Assembly: GCA_963678675.1 (NCBI GenBank)
Contig: OY783192.1
Location: 12,143,393-12,207,392, forward strand
Source of the DNA: Xiphydria camelus
Lineage: Eukaryota > Arthropoda > Insecta > Hymenoptera > Xiphydriidae
Direction: 5' to 3'
Length of the DNA: 64,000 nt
Made by a program: the position numbers and the translations under genes. Shown in pieces: positions 30,268 to 42,060 of this stretch (position 1 is its first letter; every line of letters starts with the position of its first letter). Under the pieces are notes generated by a model that saw nothing but the letters and a program-made list of their open reading frames with translations, did no database searches and had not been told where the DNA came from.

Positions 30268-30952
30268 GTATTATTGCAGAACGAGTAGGTTAGAAGATTT
30301 TCATGAACTCACGATTTTCTGACATGTCATCTCGTACAGGTGCAACCGAAGAGGATCTAGCTCATGTCCTGTCCGTAAAAAGATGACTCGATGGATCGGA
30401 GAATGTTAGGCTTGTCACCGAGCGCCTTTCACCCATAGTACTTTCATTGCAATATGCGATTTTCGTTTCAACTATTCCTGCTCTAAGTAACTTTTACTTC
30501 TTTCAAAGCATTTACCTTGTACGAATTGTTGATCGTAGGGGGCAACGATCAATGATTGTGACTAATCGTAGACAAATTATTCTTGCGATGATGTTCCAGT
30601 TGCACACCAATTGCCTTTTAGTTTTAATAGACGAACTTGTCTACGACGAGTCTCTATTATCGATCGCTGCCTCCTACCACGAACAGTTCATAAAAGGTGA
30701 TTACCTTGAAAGAAGTAAAAGTTATTTAACGCTGGAATAGTTCAATGAAACGAGAAGCGCGTATTGCAATTAATGTAACTTGGGTAATAGGCGCTCGGTG
30801 ACAAGCCTGACATTCTCCGATGTCCATCGAGTCATCTTTTTACGGACAGGACACGAGCTAGATCCTCTTCGGTTGCACCTGTACGAAATGACATATCAGA
30901 AAATCGTGAGTCTTCACGAAAATCTTTTAACCTACTCGTTCTCCAGTAATAC
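30268..30952. mobile_element. 685-bp palindromic MITE
   Basis: GTATTATTGCAGAACGAGTA at 30268 is mirrored at 30952. The arms are about 230 bp (GACATGTCATCTCGTACAGG; GTCACCGAGCGCC). ORFs in the arms are by-products. Target duplication unclear. Confidence 0.8.
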
Positions 30953-31125
30953 TTACAATTAATATACCTGGAAGTTGAAGCAACAGGATTGCCGTTCCTT
31001 TGGTCCAATATTAAAATAAATCTTCTCAAGGCTGAATCTGCAACAAAGGATTAGTGAATAATCACAACGCCCACTATTGGTCCGTGAGAAATCCTCACGG
31101 GGTAGAAGAAGTCGAAGGCGATGGA

Positions 31126-32105
31126 GTGGAGGTTTTACCTCTAATATGCCGGAATTAAAAATCTCTAGAACTCTGCGCTACAATGCCACGGTAGGAATAT
31201 CAAATTCTAAAGACATGACATGCTTCGACAAGGTCTGTATCAACTTTAGCATTATATATAATATATTGGGGGCACTGCACTAATCCTGTGGCACATTTTT
31301 CTATCTGGGAAAGCCGTGGTAGAAAAGTAGGAGATACGATAGAATTGGATTACAATAATGAAGTAATTATTTTATTATCTTTTCTTTATCGATATATTCC
31401 CCCTTTCGTATTATCAAAAGTTCCAATTATATATTATCGGAACGCTGTACAGCTGTACTACCATAATAATATGCTTTCCCAGATAGAAAAATGTACCACA
31501 GGATTAGTGCAGTGCCCCCAATATACCGCTAAAGTTGATACAGATCTTGCCGAAGCATGTCATGTCGGTAGAACCTGATATTCCTACCGTGGCATTGTAC
31601 CGCAGAGTTCTAGAGATTTTTAATTCCGGCATATTGGAGGTAAAATGCATGTATACTGTCAGTACGGGAAGACGGTATATTATCGGAACGCTGTACAGCT
31701 GTACTACCATAATGATATGCTTTCCTAGATAGAAAAATGTGCCACAGGATTAGTGCAGTGCCCTTAATATACCGCTAAAGTTGATACAGACATTGTTGAA
31801 GCATGTCATGTCGGTAGAACCTGATATTCATACCGTGGCATTGTACCGCAGAGTTCTAGAGATTTTTAATTCCGGCATATTGGAGGTAAAATGCATGTAT
31901 ACTGTCAGTACGGGAAGACGGTATATTATCGGAACGTTGTACAGCTGTACTACCATAATAATATGCTTTCCTAGATAGAAAAATGTGCCACAGGATTAGT
32001 GCAGTGCCCTTAATATAACGCTAAAGTTGATACAGACCTTGTCTAAGCATGCCATGTCGGTAGAACCTGATATTCATACCGTGGCATTGTACCGCAATTC
32101 TAGAG
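31126..32105 (-). repeat. 246-bp tandem repeat with one inverted unit
   Basis: Units start at about 31438, 31684 and 31930 (exact 246-bp period, start CGGAACGCTGTACAGC). The third is partial, ending about 32105. A further unit lies in opposite orientation at about 31126-31312. The units share CACAGGATTAGTGCAGTGCC and GTCGGTAGAACCTGATATTC. No coding function is apparent. Confidence 0.85.
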
Positions 32106-33019
32106 AATTCTTTTCTATCTAGGTTGATTTTTGACTGCGAAGAAAAATCAAATTTCCGTCAATCCGTCCCGTTCTCGTATGGCGCTGAAAACAAAAAATA
32201 GAATAACCACAAAGATATTTGTTCTGTATAAGGGATGAAAATGAGGTTAAGACAGTCAGTTAGGAAGTTACTTATCTGATGCCACTTCTTCCGAGATACA
32301 GATGTCTCCTTTACTGCTCTTCATGCACCAGCAACCAAAGAAAAATGACACTGCTTCCGTGCACTGTCTTGATTATTAAAAATATCTAAACGATTTGATT
32401 AGCTAGCTGTCAGAGCATCTGTCACATTCACCACTATTGAGATTCACTACTCCGATTACACTGAATTTGTACTTTTTATTAACAAGCGCGTCCGAGGATC
32501 GAGAAAATGCGAGGGAAATCGTTTCGCGAATGGAAATATTTTTAAATTTTGAAAAACATCTAAACATTCAAGAAATATATTATCTCACACACTCTCACAT
32601 ACATTTTTGATGGCGTATGCGTGTGGCCGCATCTGTGTACACATTTCCGACCATGGCCGAATACCGCCGAAGACAGGCGGAATTTTTGTGACATTTTTAC
32701 ATATATATATCGCGGCCGAGAAAAGAAATCCTCGACTTTGAGGGGCAAGGGGCGTGGCTTCGCGTTTCTAAGGAAAAATCTCTGTTAATATGTAACTTAC
32801 AACATTTACTCTGGTCTCTATCGATAGAGAATAGTCGATTTATATGGCGTAACTAAGCATAGTTTTGGTTATAACCATATATTTATTGAGAAAATTCTAT
32901 GTAAAAATTGAGGGGTGCAGGGGGTAGATATTTGTGGCGTATAGATACACGGGTGCTCGCTTCGACGCCGAGACTAGATGAACGAACATGCCGCGAGACA
33001 CTGCCGTGTCTCTTGATAT
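32106..33019. other. no feature seen
   Basis: AT-rich, with short ORFs only. I see no inverted ends or copies elsewhere in the window. Confidence 0.4.
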
Positions 33020-34159
33020 ACTCATGACCGCGTTTGCTTAGATCGCCGGACTACTGTGTATCGTTTGTTGGAACACGCAAATTAATCAACTGTAAACTGC
33101 GACACACTGTCACAGAAGTAGATACATAGGTTAGAATCGCCGTCCCGACCAGACCGACCGAGCAGACCGATTCTCCCAGGAACTACGTTTACCCGATTTT
33201 CGTACTCCCGCAGTTAGAGAATAGCGACTAGGAGTCTCCTTACTTTTCCAGTGAACTCCGCCCACTTCTCACGGGAACAGGCTTTCACTCAGTTATAGAA
33301 TAGCCGTCCTGGAGCTAGTCTCCTGTGAGCCACGATTGTATCCACGTTACCTCGAGTTTTGAATAAACGTTACTATTCATTTTATAAGTACGTTCAGTTA
33401 CTTCGTCGACGAGTACCTTCCCTGCGATTCGATTATAGACTTGTGACCTTAGAGTCTCGCTCTCACAGCTCCGCGATACGAATTCGTTACAAGAGTATCG
33501 TTCTCACAACTCAGCGACGCGATTTCGTCATAAAGGAAGCGGTCGATTTATACGAAAGTCGCGACCGCCTCGTTACGGCACGACAAATTTATTACCCGCT
33601 AACCTATTTTTTTCACACTACAGCTTAGTCTGGCAGGAACAGCGACTCTATTGTCTAGCGTCAACTAATCTAACAGCTCATTCATTTCGTTCTTACCACG
33701 GTCCAGCCTAACTAGCGAGTGTGAATAACTACGGATGTTTAGTCTACTACTTCTCTGAATCGAACACACTCGCTAGAAAGGTCCAGCCGTGGTAAAGGAA
33801 GGGCTCTGCGAACGATACAAAAAGATCCTATTATATTCCCACTCCAACCAATCCCATTTCTTTAATCATAATTTCGATCAAGCCAACTAATTAGATTCCA
33901 TTTCTCCCTCCTCTATCTAGAACCCCTCTTTTTTGAAGCAGTCTCTGGCACAACGTTTTTTCTCTACTTCATATTTGTTCCTCTTCGAAGTCAAGTCTCC
34001 CCGACTTACCGCACCGGGTACACTCGTTTAAACCGGGGTACATTACGTTATCCATCGAGCGCAAATTCTGAACTTCAATTCATCGACAATCTCTCACAAT
34101 TAATAAGTTAAATAAAGGCAATATATATATATATATATATAGTTATTTCAACCACGTAC
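33020..34159 (+). repeat. LTR-like repeat (Y copy 2)
   Basis: Its first 300 bases are repeat Y in reverse relative to 23393-23779. It ends with AATAAA at about 34108, a (TA)n run, TTATTTCAACCACGTACA and then GTGGTGGCTG, an arrangement resembling an LTR polyadenylation region followed by a primer-binding site. No retroviral-type genes follow. The 89-codon frame at 33359-33628 is not recognised. Confidence 0.35.
33697..33797. repeat. 100-bp imperfect hairpin
   Basis: TACCACGGTCCAGCC...CTAGCGAGTGTG is mirrored after a 35-base loop (CACACTCGCTAG...CCGTGGTA). Confidence 0.6.
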
Positions 34160-34900
34160 AGTGGTGGCTGTTTAACCCAACTTATTTCCTTAAATCCTAA
34201 AATCACGTCCCTAGGACACGAGCACAGTTTGATCGTTGTTGCGGGGGTGTCTGGCAGCTGATGTCACGCAACGTAGCCTCGTGCCGAGGTACCGTTTACT
34301 AGCTTCGCGTCAATCCATGATTTATAAATATTCATAACACGATTAACTCTTAATATTTCGCGCTAAAACTTTGGTTAATGTTTTTGTGATCCAAACTCTA
34401 TCGATTTCCATTAAAACAAAAAATTACCGAACATGCCTATTGTAGATTCCACACATGCATGATTCCCTGCAATCGGTATCAGTACGCGTACGTGCCGCAA
34501 AGAGACGATAAAACACGAAATCGCGATACCGACGCACCAGTGTTACGGTTATAATGGCGCCGAGAGCACGCGGTTCTATCGGGGCTAAGCAGGTCGTCGT
34601 TCTACGGACATTTAGTCATGTTAACGCGGCGCGGCTCAGCGTAATGCTCGGCCGATCCACGTCTGATGAAGTGTATTTATGAGTGTGTTTTGAATACGCT
34701 CCGCGGTAACGTGCCACTCCTAACTGACACCTGGCGCCAAAGGACGATAATTTGCGGACAAAGAAGAATATCATCGTTTAATGCGGCGGTTTCCTACCTC
34801 TTCTGTTAGCACCTATTCTCGGCACCGTGCTCTCCAATTTGATTGCACCCGAGAGAGGGGGGGGGGATGCAGAGAGAAAGGAAAGGGATGGAGAAAGGGA
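34160..34900. other. no gene seen; ends in a purine tract
   Basis: Mixed-composition DNA without a recognisable ORF. 34850-34900 is a G/A-rich tract abutting the GATT-repeat LINE tail. Confidence 0.4.
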
Positions 34901-35012
34901 GATTGATTGATTGATGCGGTTTTATTAGTCTTGTCAGCTATTATATAAAAACCTTATTACATAAATTTACTTATTTACATCTAAACTCTACTATACAGAC
35001 TTTCAAAACTAA
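34901..35012 (-). mobile_element. LINE 3' end with GATT-repeat tail
   Basis: On the plus strand GATTGATTGATTGATG is followed by TTTTATT. On the minus strand this is an AATAAA-bearing 3' end with an (AATC)n tail. The same layout recurs at 42962, 43572 and 44327. It is interrupted by the CAAGG/TAA element at 35013. Confidence 0.55.
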
Positions 35013-35384
35013 CAAAGAAACCGTCCTAGGTGTACCTCGCCGATTTCGTTTATTCTGATATGTTATTCTACATCAAAATCTAAGAGATACGTATTTTTTT
35101 ATCGGCGGAAAAACATTTTTAGGGGCTGAAATTAACCCTCAAAGTTGACAGCTCCTGGGAGTAATTCCTGGCTTTCACATACTTACAATTTGTTCGCGTA
35201 ACTGCTACGCGAATGGTATCAGCAATCGGCTAAATTCACGGTATCGAGGGCCGGCGGCCTACGTGACTTTTCGCACGTTTGCCCCACTTAGTTTTTCTCC
35301 TTCAGCGAAGAAAAATGTACCAGATTCTCGTCGCACATGCTCGCGTCCGGCACTCTTGCTTACGATTAGTTACGCGTAACACCA

Positions 35385-35850
35385 TGCTCTAGTGCTCGAT
35401 TCGAATCCGACACGTGCTACGACCTAATCGCTGTGCATCGCGTAACATTCGATACTCGATACTCAAGCCCGACACGTGCTCCGGATAATCACGTACCTTC
35501 GCGTCTCTAGTGTGCTCTCTTGCTTCCGAACCGTGCTCCGGGTGAGTCGCCGCGCATCGCGTAACTTCGCGATCCATTGTGCTCGCCGATTCGGTCCGAA
35601 AACTGCTCCGGAATAATCGTCGAGCATCGCGTGCTTGCGCTATTGTTGTATTCGCCGATTCCATCTCTATGAAACGTCTCCGTGATTCCGGAATGAAACG
35701 TACTCTGGAATAGCCGGCATACATTGCGTGCTTGCGCTTTCCTTGTAATCGCCACGTGCGCCGAATACTCGCCGCGTACTTGCGCATTCTCTGTAATACT
35801 CGTTCCAGTGTACTCGATAGTAACTTCCGGCATGCGCTCTCGGAATTAAG
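35385..35850 (+). repeat. degenerate minisatellite, about 65-70 bp unit
   Basis: Repeated blocks of the type GTGCTCGANTC...ACGTGCTCCGGATAATCG followed by GCATCGCGTAACTTCGC. At least five to six copies with drift. CpG-rich, inside the left half of the CAAGG element. Open frames on both strands here follow from the repeat. Confidence 0.65.
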
Positions 35851-35978
35851 CGTTGGCCATTCACTTGCGTAGATTAATATTCACATAGAAACTGCAACTC
35901 GCCTAGTGTTCCATCACCATCGTCTGATTCCTTTGCGTTCCAGCGACTTTGCTATCTTTCCGCCGGAGAATACAAGTA

Positions 35979-36218
35979 TTGATCTTTTGAAATGAAACCA
36001 AGTGGATAATAATCTACATACAAAATTATGAAAAATGCAATTTATTACATTTCGTGAGGATAATTAATTAAAAAATTGCAAGTTTTTTTACAGCAATTTT
36101 GTGAATTTCAACCCTTATAATTTTTTAATTAATTACCCTCACGAAATGTAATAAATTGCATTTTTCATCATTTCTTATGTAGATTATTATCCACTTGGTT
36201 TCATTTCAGAAGATCAAT
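35979..36218. mobile_element. 240-bp palindromic MITE
   Basis: TTGATCTTTTGAAATGAAAC at the left is mirrored at the right. The arms of about 110 bp are near-perfect around a central AT-rich loop. Confidence 0.75.
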
Positions 36219-36318
36219 TGCAAGTATGTGAAACCCAGAAATTACTCCTAGGAGCTGTCAACTTTGGGGATTAATTTCACCCCCTAGAAATGTTTTTCCG
36301 CCGATAAAAAATACGTAT

Positions 36319-37397
36319 AGGGCATTCTCTGTCAAGACAGCCACCTTTTTCATGAGGGTCTCAACAAAATCTGATTTTTATTTACATAGTCATACTTGAT
36401 GAAAAAGCACTACCTAAATTTTTTTAGATTTTTTTCAGGCGCCGTTAATGGTATACATCAATTTGAAAAATAAATTTTAACTTTAAAGTTTCAAGTATAC
36501 TATTAATCTCATAAACAACTTTGTATACATGATAATTTTTGTTTCTTTCTCAATTTTTCAAAAAAAATACAAACATTTTTAAGTGACATTAAAAGGCATT
36601 TTCTTACAAAAAAGTGAAAAAAAAACACCAGAAAATATTTATTTCGCCAATGCGACAGTCGATTTTTCTTTAAAAAATTCAGTACATTTGAAATCAATAA
36701 AAACTGTGCAGAAAAAAATTTGGTAGTGGGAGGGCCATTTCTTCATGAAGAAAAAAAATTCTTTTTAAGTTTTTTCTCTTAAAGATTTTTTTTTAATCAG
36801 ACAATGTTGTGTATCCTATGCATCTATGCATAAAAGGATAAAGAAAATTTTCTGATTTTTAAATAGTCTTTAAAAGTTTTTTCTCTTAAAAATTTTTTTA
36901 AAAATCCGAAAATGTTCTTTATGTTTCTATGCATAGATGCATAGAAGGATGAAGAACATTTTCTGATGAAAAAAAAATTTTTTAAAGAAAAAACTTAAAA
37001 AGAATTTTTTCTTCATGAAGAAATGGCCCTCCCGCTACCAAATATTTTTCTACACAGGTTTTATTGATTTCAAATGTACTGAATTTTTTAAAGAAACTTT
37101 CTTGTAAGAAAATGCCTTTTAATGTCACATTAAAATTTTTAGATTTTTTTTTGAAAAATTGAGAAAAAAACAAAAATTGTCGGGTATACAAAGTTGTTTA
37201 TGAGATTAATAGTATACTTGAAACTTTAAAGTTAAAATTTATTTTTCAAATCGATGTATACCATTAACGGCGCGTGAAAAAAATCTAAAAAAATTTAGGT
37301 ACCTAATGTTTTTTCATCAAGTATGACTATGAAAATAAAAATCAGATTTTTTTGAGACCCTCATGAAAAAGGTGGCTGTCTTGACAGAGAATGCCCC
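36319..37397. mobile_element. 1.1-kb fold-back MITE, GGGCATTCTCTGTCAAG ends
   Basis: GGGCATTCTCTGTCAAGACA and its mirror, ending GAATGCCCC, are flanked by GTAT (36315-36318 and 37398-37401). The arms exceed 400 bp. The centre has further nested inverted repeats around 36780-37010. It sits inside the right arm of the CAAGG element. Confidence 0.75.
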
Positions 37398-37566
37398 GTA
37401 TGTCTTAGATTTTGATGTAGAAGAATATACATATATCAAAATGAACGAAATCGGCGAGGTACACCTAGAACGGTTTCCTTGTAAGTATTACAACTAACAT
37501 TCTCTCTCTTGCCTAATTCTCTCTCTCTTACTTAATATATACCTATATTGAAGAACGATCGGCATA

Positions 37567-39826
37567 CACGGAGAGAAATCGTCAGTACTATTTGCCTGAA
37601 ATTCGGGGAAAAAATACCCAACTAGTACGGTAATCGTGTTGCATTTGGTCAGTAAGGTAAAAAATATCATGCATTCAAAGAGTTTTTCATGTTCTCGAAA
37701 GTAAAATGTGACCTCTGTATCAAATAAAAAATGTGGTTGGAATAGATGAAAATTATGGCTGAGATAGATTGAAAGTGTCAAACAATGAGAGAGATTTTAC
37801 TGTTTTCGGGGTAGAAACTGCTGCACCGGTACGGTAAAATATACTAACCTGTACTGAAATTATTACTAACCTCAAGGATTACTTTTTTCCCACCAATTAG
37901 AATATAAATTTACCGTTCAATATGTGAGACTTTTTATTTTACGTTCTTATATTTTTTATTTATCCGTGAGCAAATTTTCTTCACCTTATTAAGTGAAAAT
38001 TAATCATTAAATTAAAATTGTATGGAAATTTTCATAAATTTTGTTCTAATTACTTGTTTAATATCGGGAATTGAATTCTTTTCCTGACATTTGAGCTAAG
38101 TGCATTTATTTGTGACCGTTGCTATCGAGCGTCGGGTCGTTCCGCGTCTCTCGTACCAGTGCAGTGCCAAAAAGTTCGCATCACGGAGAAAGTCGCGGCA
38201 TCGGGGTACGTACCCGCGCTTGCCTGTGCCAGAAATAGCAGTTTATTGCGGCCAGGTAGTAAATGATCGCTGCAAACGACGAGTATTTCTAACTTCCTTG
38301 CTACGCATTCATTACTAATGAAAATTCGACAGATTTTGTAGGAAATATTTCCCGAAAGAACAGTTTATTGATGAATGCTACTGATTGTGAGTTACAACGT
38401 GATGAATGTGACTGCGACTTGACTTCGGCTCTTCGCCGAAGTAGCTCTTGCGATGGTCGAAGGAGAGAATGACCACCGAGCTGCCCAAGCCGTCCTTACG
38501 CCCGGCTCGTCCCTTATTCCGAGCCGATCACCGTGCGTTCTCAGGTAGCGTCGGTGTCCTGTTAGTCGGACGATCGGTATGGTCGTCCATGCGTTATCGA
38601 GGATGTTCCGTTAACGGCCCGCAGACCCTAGGTTTTCTCCGTCAAATCGTTCCTCACACTTTTCTGCTCAGAAGAACAAATGACATACAAAATTAAATAG
38701 ATTTAAATTTTTCAATGAAAATCTTATCTGCTGAGACTCTATGTATTGTAAGCTATATTCGACGCGGTAGACTCGATGCGGCTGCACGATAAGTCCTGAA
38801 GCAATCCTCGATGAGACTCGGATCACGATCCGATATGCACGCTGGTTGTCGGTCGAATGGCTTCCTTCGATTGCCTAGAGGAGCAGAGGACCCCCTTACT
38901 CCTTCATCCTGGGCCTGCATTGGAAAGCCCCGTTGCCTTGACGTCATTATGGGGGAAACTGCCCGCTTCCACCTTGCTTCGTGAATCACCCTTGCTTGAC
39001 GCGTCCACTCCAAACGGTGCCTTGAAATTTCAGTATAGAATTTTTTTGCATGAATTTCCCCTCATTTTCTTCTAGTCTTCTCTTCTTATTTATAACGAAA
39101 AAGAAATCACCAGAATTTCCCATCAAATACTCCTGGTAATGGACAAAAATGGTGAGACTTCTCCGTATATCAGGCAAAAAATATGATTAAAAAATCTACT
39201 AACATTTTCCCATAAATCTTCTGAATAAAATCACTTACCTCAAAAGCCGCTTTCACCAGATAGTAATTCATCTTTTTAAATAATTGTTTTTTTTTTATAA
39301 ATGTATTAGTTTAAGCACTTTATTTTTTCTGGAACAACTCGCACCGGTTCTAATGGCCACAACTCACAACGTGCGCCGACTTCTGACGATCGGCCGAAAA
39401 CGGCCGAACTGACGCGAACTGACGCGAACTGACGCTCACGTGATCGCCTTTATAGATGTCATTGGTAGAATCTATCTATCCGGATAGGTAAAAATTCCGT
39501 TACTCTAGGGTAATTGTGCAGTAACGTAATGATAAAAATTAAGGCGCACAACTTGTTACAATTTAAGGGCCGAATGATAATTTTTGCTGCTATTATACGA
39601 TAACATTTATTAACGGAGGGATACTTTCTATATTGTGCAGGCATAAAAATTCCTGTTCGGGTAAAATTGTAGAGGTGGAACGGTAAAAATTCTGGAACGT
39701 TCGTCAAAATATATCGGTTGATTGTTAATTCCTGACCAGCGTCTCTACAAAATTAACCGTAAAACACCGAATGCTACACGCTTACCCTACTATTTAGGTA
39801 ATTTTTACCGAAAATTTCTCTCCGTG
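37567..39826. mobile_element. 2.26-kb DNA element, CACGGAGAGAAAT ends, TA duplication
   Basis: Ends CACGGAGAGAAAT and ATTTCTCTCCGTG, flanked by TA. The uninterrupted target (GGCATACGTGTATCG, reversed) survives at 41826-41853 in the opposite arm of element M, which confirms the TA duplication. No ORF longer than about 95 codons and no transposase recognised, so it is non-autonomous. Superfamily not assigned. Confidence 0.85.
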
Positions 39827-40270
39827 TACGTGTATCGTAGTGACTAAGGGTCGGTATATGCTCTAAAAAGTGTTGTAAATTCAGAATTTTTTAAATGATC
39901 ATATCACATATCATGTCCAACTACCTACTCTTTACCTCTACTGCTCCATGACGCCGACAGAGGTGGGAGCTATATAAACAGTATTTCTCTCTGTTGAATC
40001 ACGTAGTACGTGCTAGCGACGAATAAACGTTTTTGGAAAAATGGAGGCAATTTGTTTGTGTATATTAATATCCATTTTATTAAGGAAGAAAATTCTTTTA
40101 TTTTGTGGGTGATTGTAAATTTTTTTTTCTATTTTTGCAATACCTTTAATTCAGAATTATCTTCTACAGGTGTCATCAAAATACTCTTGAAATGTTGAAT
40201 TATACATTTTTTTATTTGGGCACAGAAGTTTTTAACGTTTAATAGAAAATTTCAAAAATAATACAAAAAT

Positions 40271-40976
40271 TATAAATACCTGTTATATATTAATAAATAT
40301 ATAACATATATCCTTAAACTTGTTAATCCATATCTTCAAATATGATTATAAATAATTGAATTTTTTTTCAATACAGCATTTTTAGAAATTTCAAAAAGAA
40401 TCAAAATCAATATCATTTTCTATATTATCTTCTTTGAATTCATAAACAGTGTTCTCATTTGCGTTAATAAGAATGTCATACTTGTTATAAATACTTGTTA
40501 TAAATACCTGATATAAATAAATATATTAACATTATGAGGCCGTGAGCGCAATAGTGGACTAACCCACAAAGTGTGATTTTTGTTTTAATGCGGAATTGAA
40601 ACTGTTAAATTAGTATCTATCAATTACAAAGTGGATCAAACAACATTATGTAAACATAGGGTTTAAACTATTTAACTAACAATAAGATACTAATTTAATT
40701 AACAGTTTCAATTCTGCATTAAAACAAAAATCACACTTTGTGGGTTAGTCCACTATTGCGCTCACGACCTCATATATCCTTAAACTTCTTAATCCATATC
40801 TTCAAATGTGATTATAAATAATTGAATTTTTTTTCAATACAGCATTTTTAGAAATTTTAAAAAGAATCAAAATCAATATCATTTTCTTAATCATCTTCTT
40901 CGAATTCATAAACAGTGTTCTCATTTGCGTTAATAAGAATGTCATACTTGTTATAAATACTTGTTATAAATAGCGG
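40271..40976 (+). repeat. tandem duplication of a 200-bp AT-rich segment
   Basis: 40300-40510 and 40780-40976 are about 95% identical (TCCTTAAACTTGTTAATCC; ACAGTGTTCTCATTTGCG). The second copy is preceded by an inserted MITE. Confidence 0.8.
40535..40772. mobile_element. 238-bp palindromic MITE, TGAGGCCGTGAGCGC ends
   Basis: TGAGGCCGTGAGCGCAATAG is mirrored at 40772, with TA on both sides. Comparison with the first tandem copy (near 40300) shows that the DNA between is extra. Confidence 0.8.
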
Positions 40977-41035
40977 GGGTAGCGACTTTCTATCCCTGAT
41001 AAACCAGATATTCCGTCGCACGTTTTACAATTTGC

Positions 41036-41305
41036 ACGACAAATGGTTATATTGTCGATATGTTAAGTCTTTATTTGGAAAATGTCAATGATGCAAAGAT
41101 TCTGCATGATATTTTACATTCCTCGCCGGAATTGAGAAAATTCCTTCGTAGAGGAGATAAATTAGTCCTTGTGTGATAGAGGCTTTCGGGATGTTATAGA
41201 ACATTTAGAAGAGCAAGGTTTTGAAGTACACATGCTTTTCATTCCTACATTACGTACATTTGCTCCAACGGATTCGTATGCCGTACGAGAATCTTTTATA
41301 TTTAT
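41036..41305 (+). pseudogene. DDE_4 (ISL2EU-like) transposase fragment
   Basis: One frame gives GYIVDMLSLYLENVNDAKIL, then HDILHSSPELRKFLRRGDKL. After a one-base shift at about 41174 it continues DRGFRDVIEHLEEQGFEVHM. The LVLV-DRGFRD segment is the typical D-containing 'aDRGFRDv' motif of DDE_Tnp_4 transposases. The N-terminal part and the final acidic residue are not seen. It is preceded by a stop-rich upstream stretch and followed by the GGCATAC array. This is a remnant of the transposase that probably mobilised element M. Confidence 0.6.
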
Positions 41306-42060
41306 ATGAATATTTAACAAAAATTATAATGCCATACGTAAAACTATCGTTGCAAATTGACCTGATGATTTGCGCGATTCTTTTGTCAGATAAAAATCAT
41401 TTTGTTCCAACCGAATCGTATGCCGTTCGACAAATTTGTATAATTACATAAATATTTAACAAAAATCATAATGGCATACGTAAAACTATCGTTGTAAATT
41501 GATCTAAAATTGTACACTCTTTATTCACGTATGCCACCGGGTAGGACTTTTATGAACCGTATGCCGTTGGTATATACGATATATCTCATAGTGATGGATC
41601 ATATATTTTAAGGGCATACGTTATATTATAATTGCAAGTACCCATAAATTGAATACACAGTTATAAAGGTGTAGAATTAGTTAGACCCGCGAGAACCGTA
41701 TGCCCTTTAGTAACTGTGCATTTTATGCCAAAAATTGTTGAATCTTAAAAGGGCATACTTACGTGATATGATCATTTAAAAAATTCTGAATTTACAACAC
41801 TTTTTAGAGCATATACCGACCCTTAGTCCCTACGATACACGTATGCCGATCGTTCTCTTCAATATATATTATTTTTTCTATGAAATATCGTTTCATATGC
41901 TCGGCATATGTGATACTATCATTGCAAGATTCGATTTTTTTTGCAATAAGTAATAAACTTCTCCAACACAAGTTCCACGGGGACCTGTCAATTTTGCTTG
42001 GTCGTTTATCAGCATATGCATTATTACCGAAACCTCAAAGGGCATACATGATACTACCAT
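41276..42060 (+). repeat. periodic array, about 140-bp spacing, GTATGCC/GGCATAC motif
   Basis: GGCATAC-type motifs at 41331 (GCCATAC), 41473, 41613, 41752, 41903 and 42041 are spaced 142, 140, 139, 151 and 138 bp. The mirrored GTATGCC occurs near 41276, 41416, 41560, 41697 and 41838 with the same spacing. Neighbouring bases (GTAAAACTATCGTTGCAAATTG or GTGATACTATCATTGCAAG) are shared. A degenerate subterminal tandem repeat, possibly of protein-binding sites. Confidence 0.65.

Larger units (their letters stand above)
35013..37491. mobile_element. CAAGG/TAA fold-back element, third copy of the type
   Basis: Ends are CAAAGAAACCGTCCTAGG (left, one mismatch to CAAGG) and CCTAGAACGGTTTCCTTG (right), flanked by TAA (35010-35012, 37492-37494). 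The arms of about 180 bp are split by later insertions. No transposase. It contains a minisatellite and two nested MITEs. The end sequence and duplication match the elements at 965 and 15260. Confidence 0.78.
37535..41870. mobile_element. fold-back element M with DDE transposase remnant
   Basis: TATTGAAGAACGATCGGCATA plus CGTGTATCGTAG...TAAGGGTCGGTATATG (37535-37566 and 39829-39905, split by a nested element) is mirrored at 41765-41870. The interior carries a transposase fragment (41036-41305) and a periodic array of GGCATAC motifs. The exact ends are uncertain because the right side continues into a duplicated segment. Confidence 0.6.

Noticed and set aside
31126..32105. CRISPR-like array
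   Set aside because: The period is 246 bp with whole-unit conservation and no spacer structure, and the DNA is eukaryotic.
35389..35864. Arginine-rich minus-strand proteins
   Set aside because: Three overlapping frames remain open across a CpG-rich minisatellite, which is expected from the repeat. No start or domain supports any of them.
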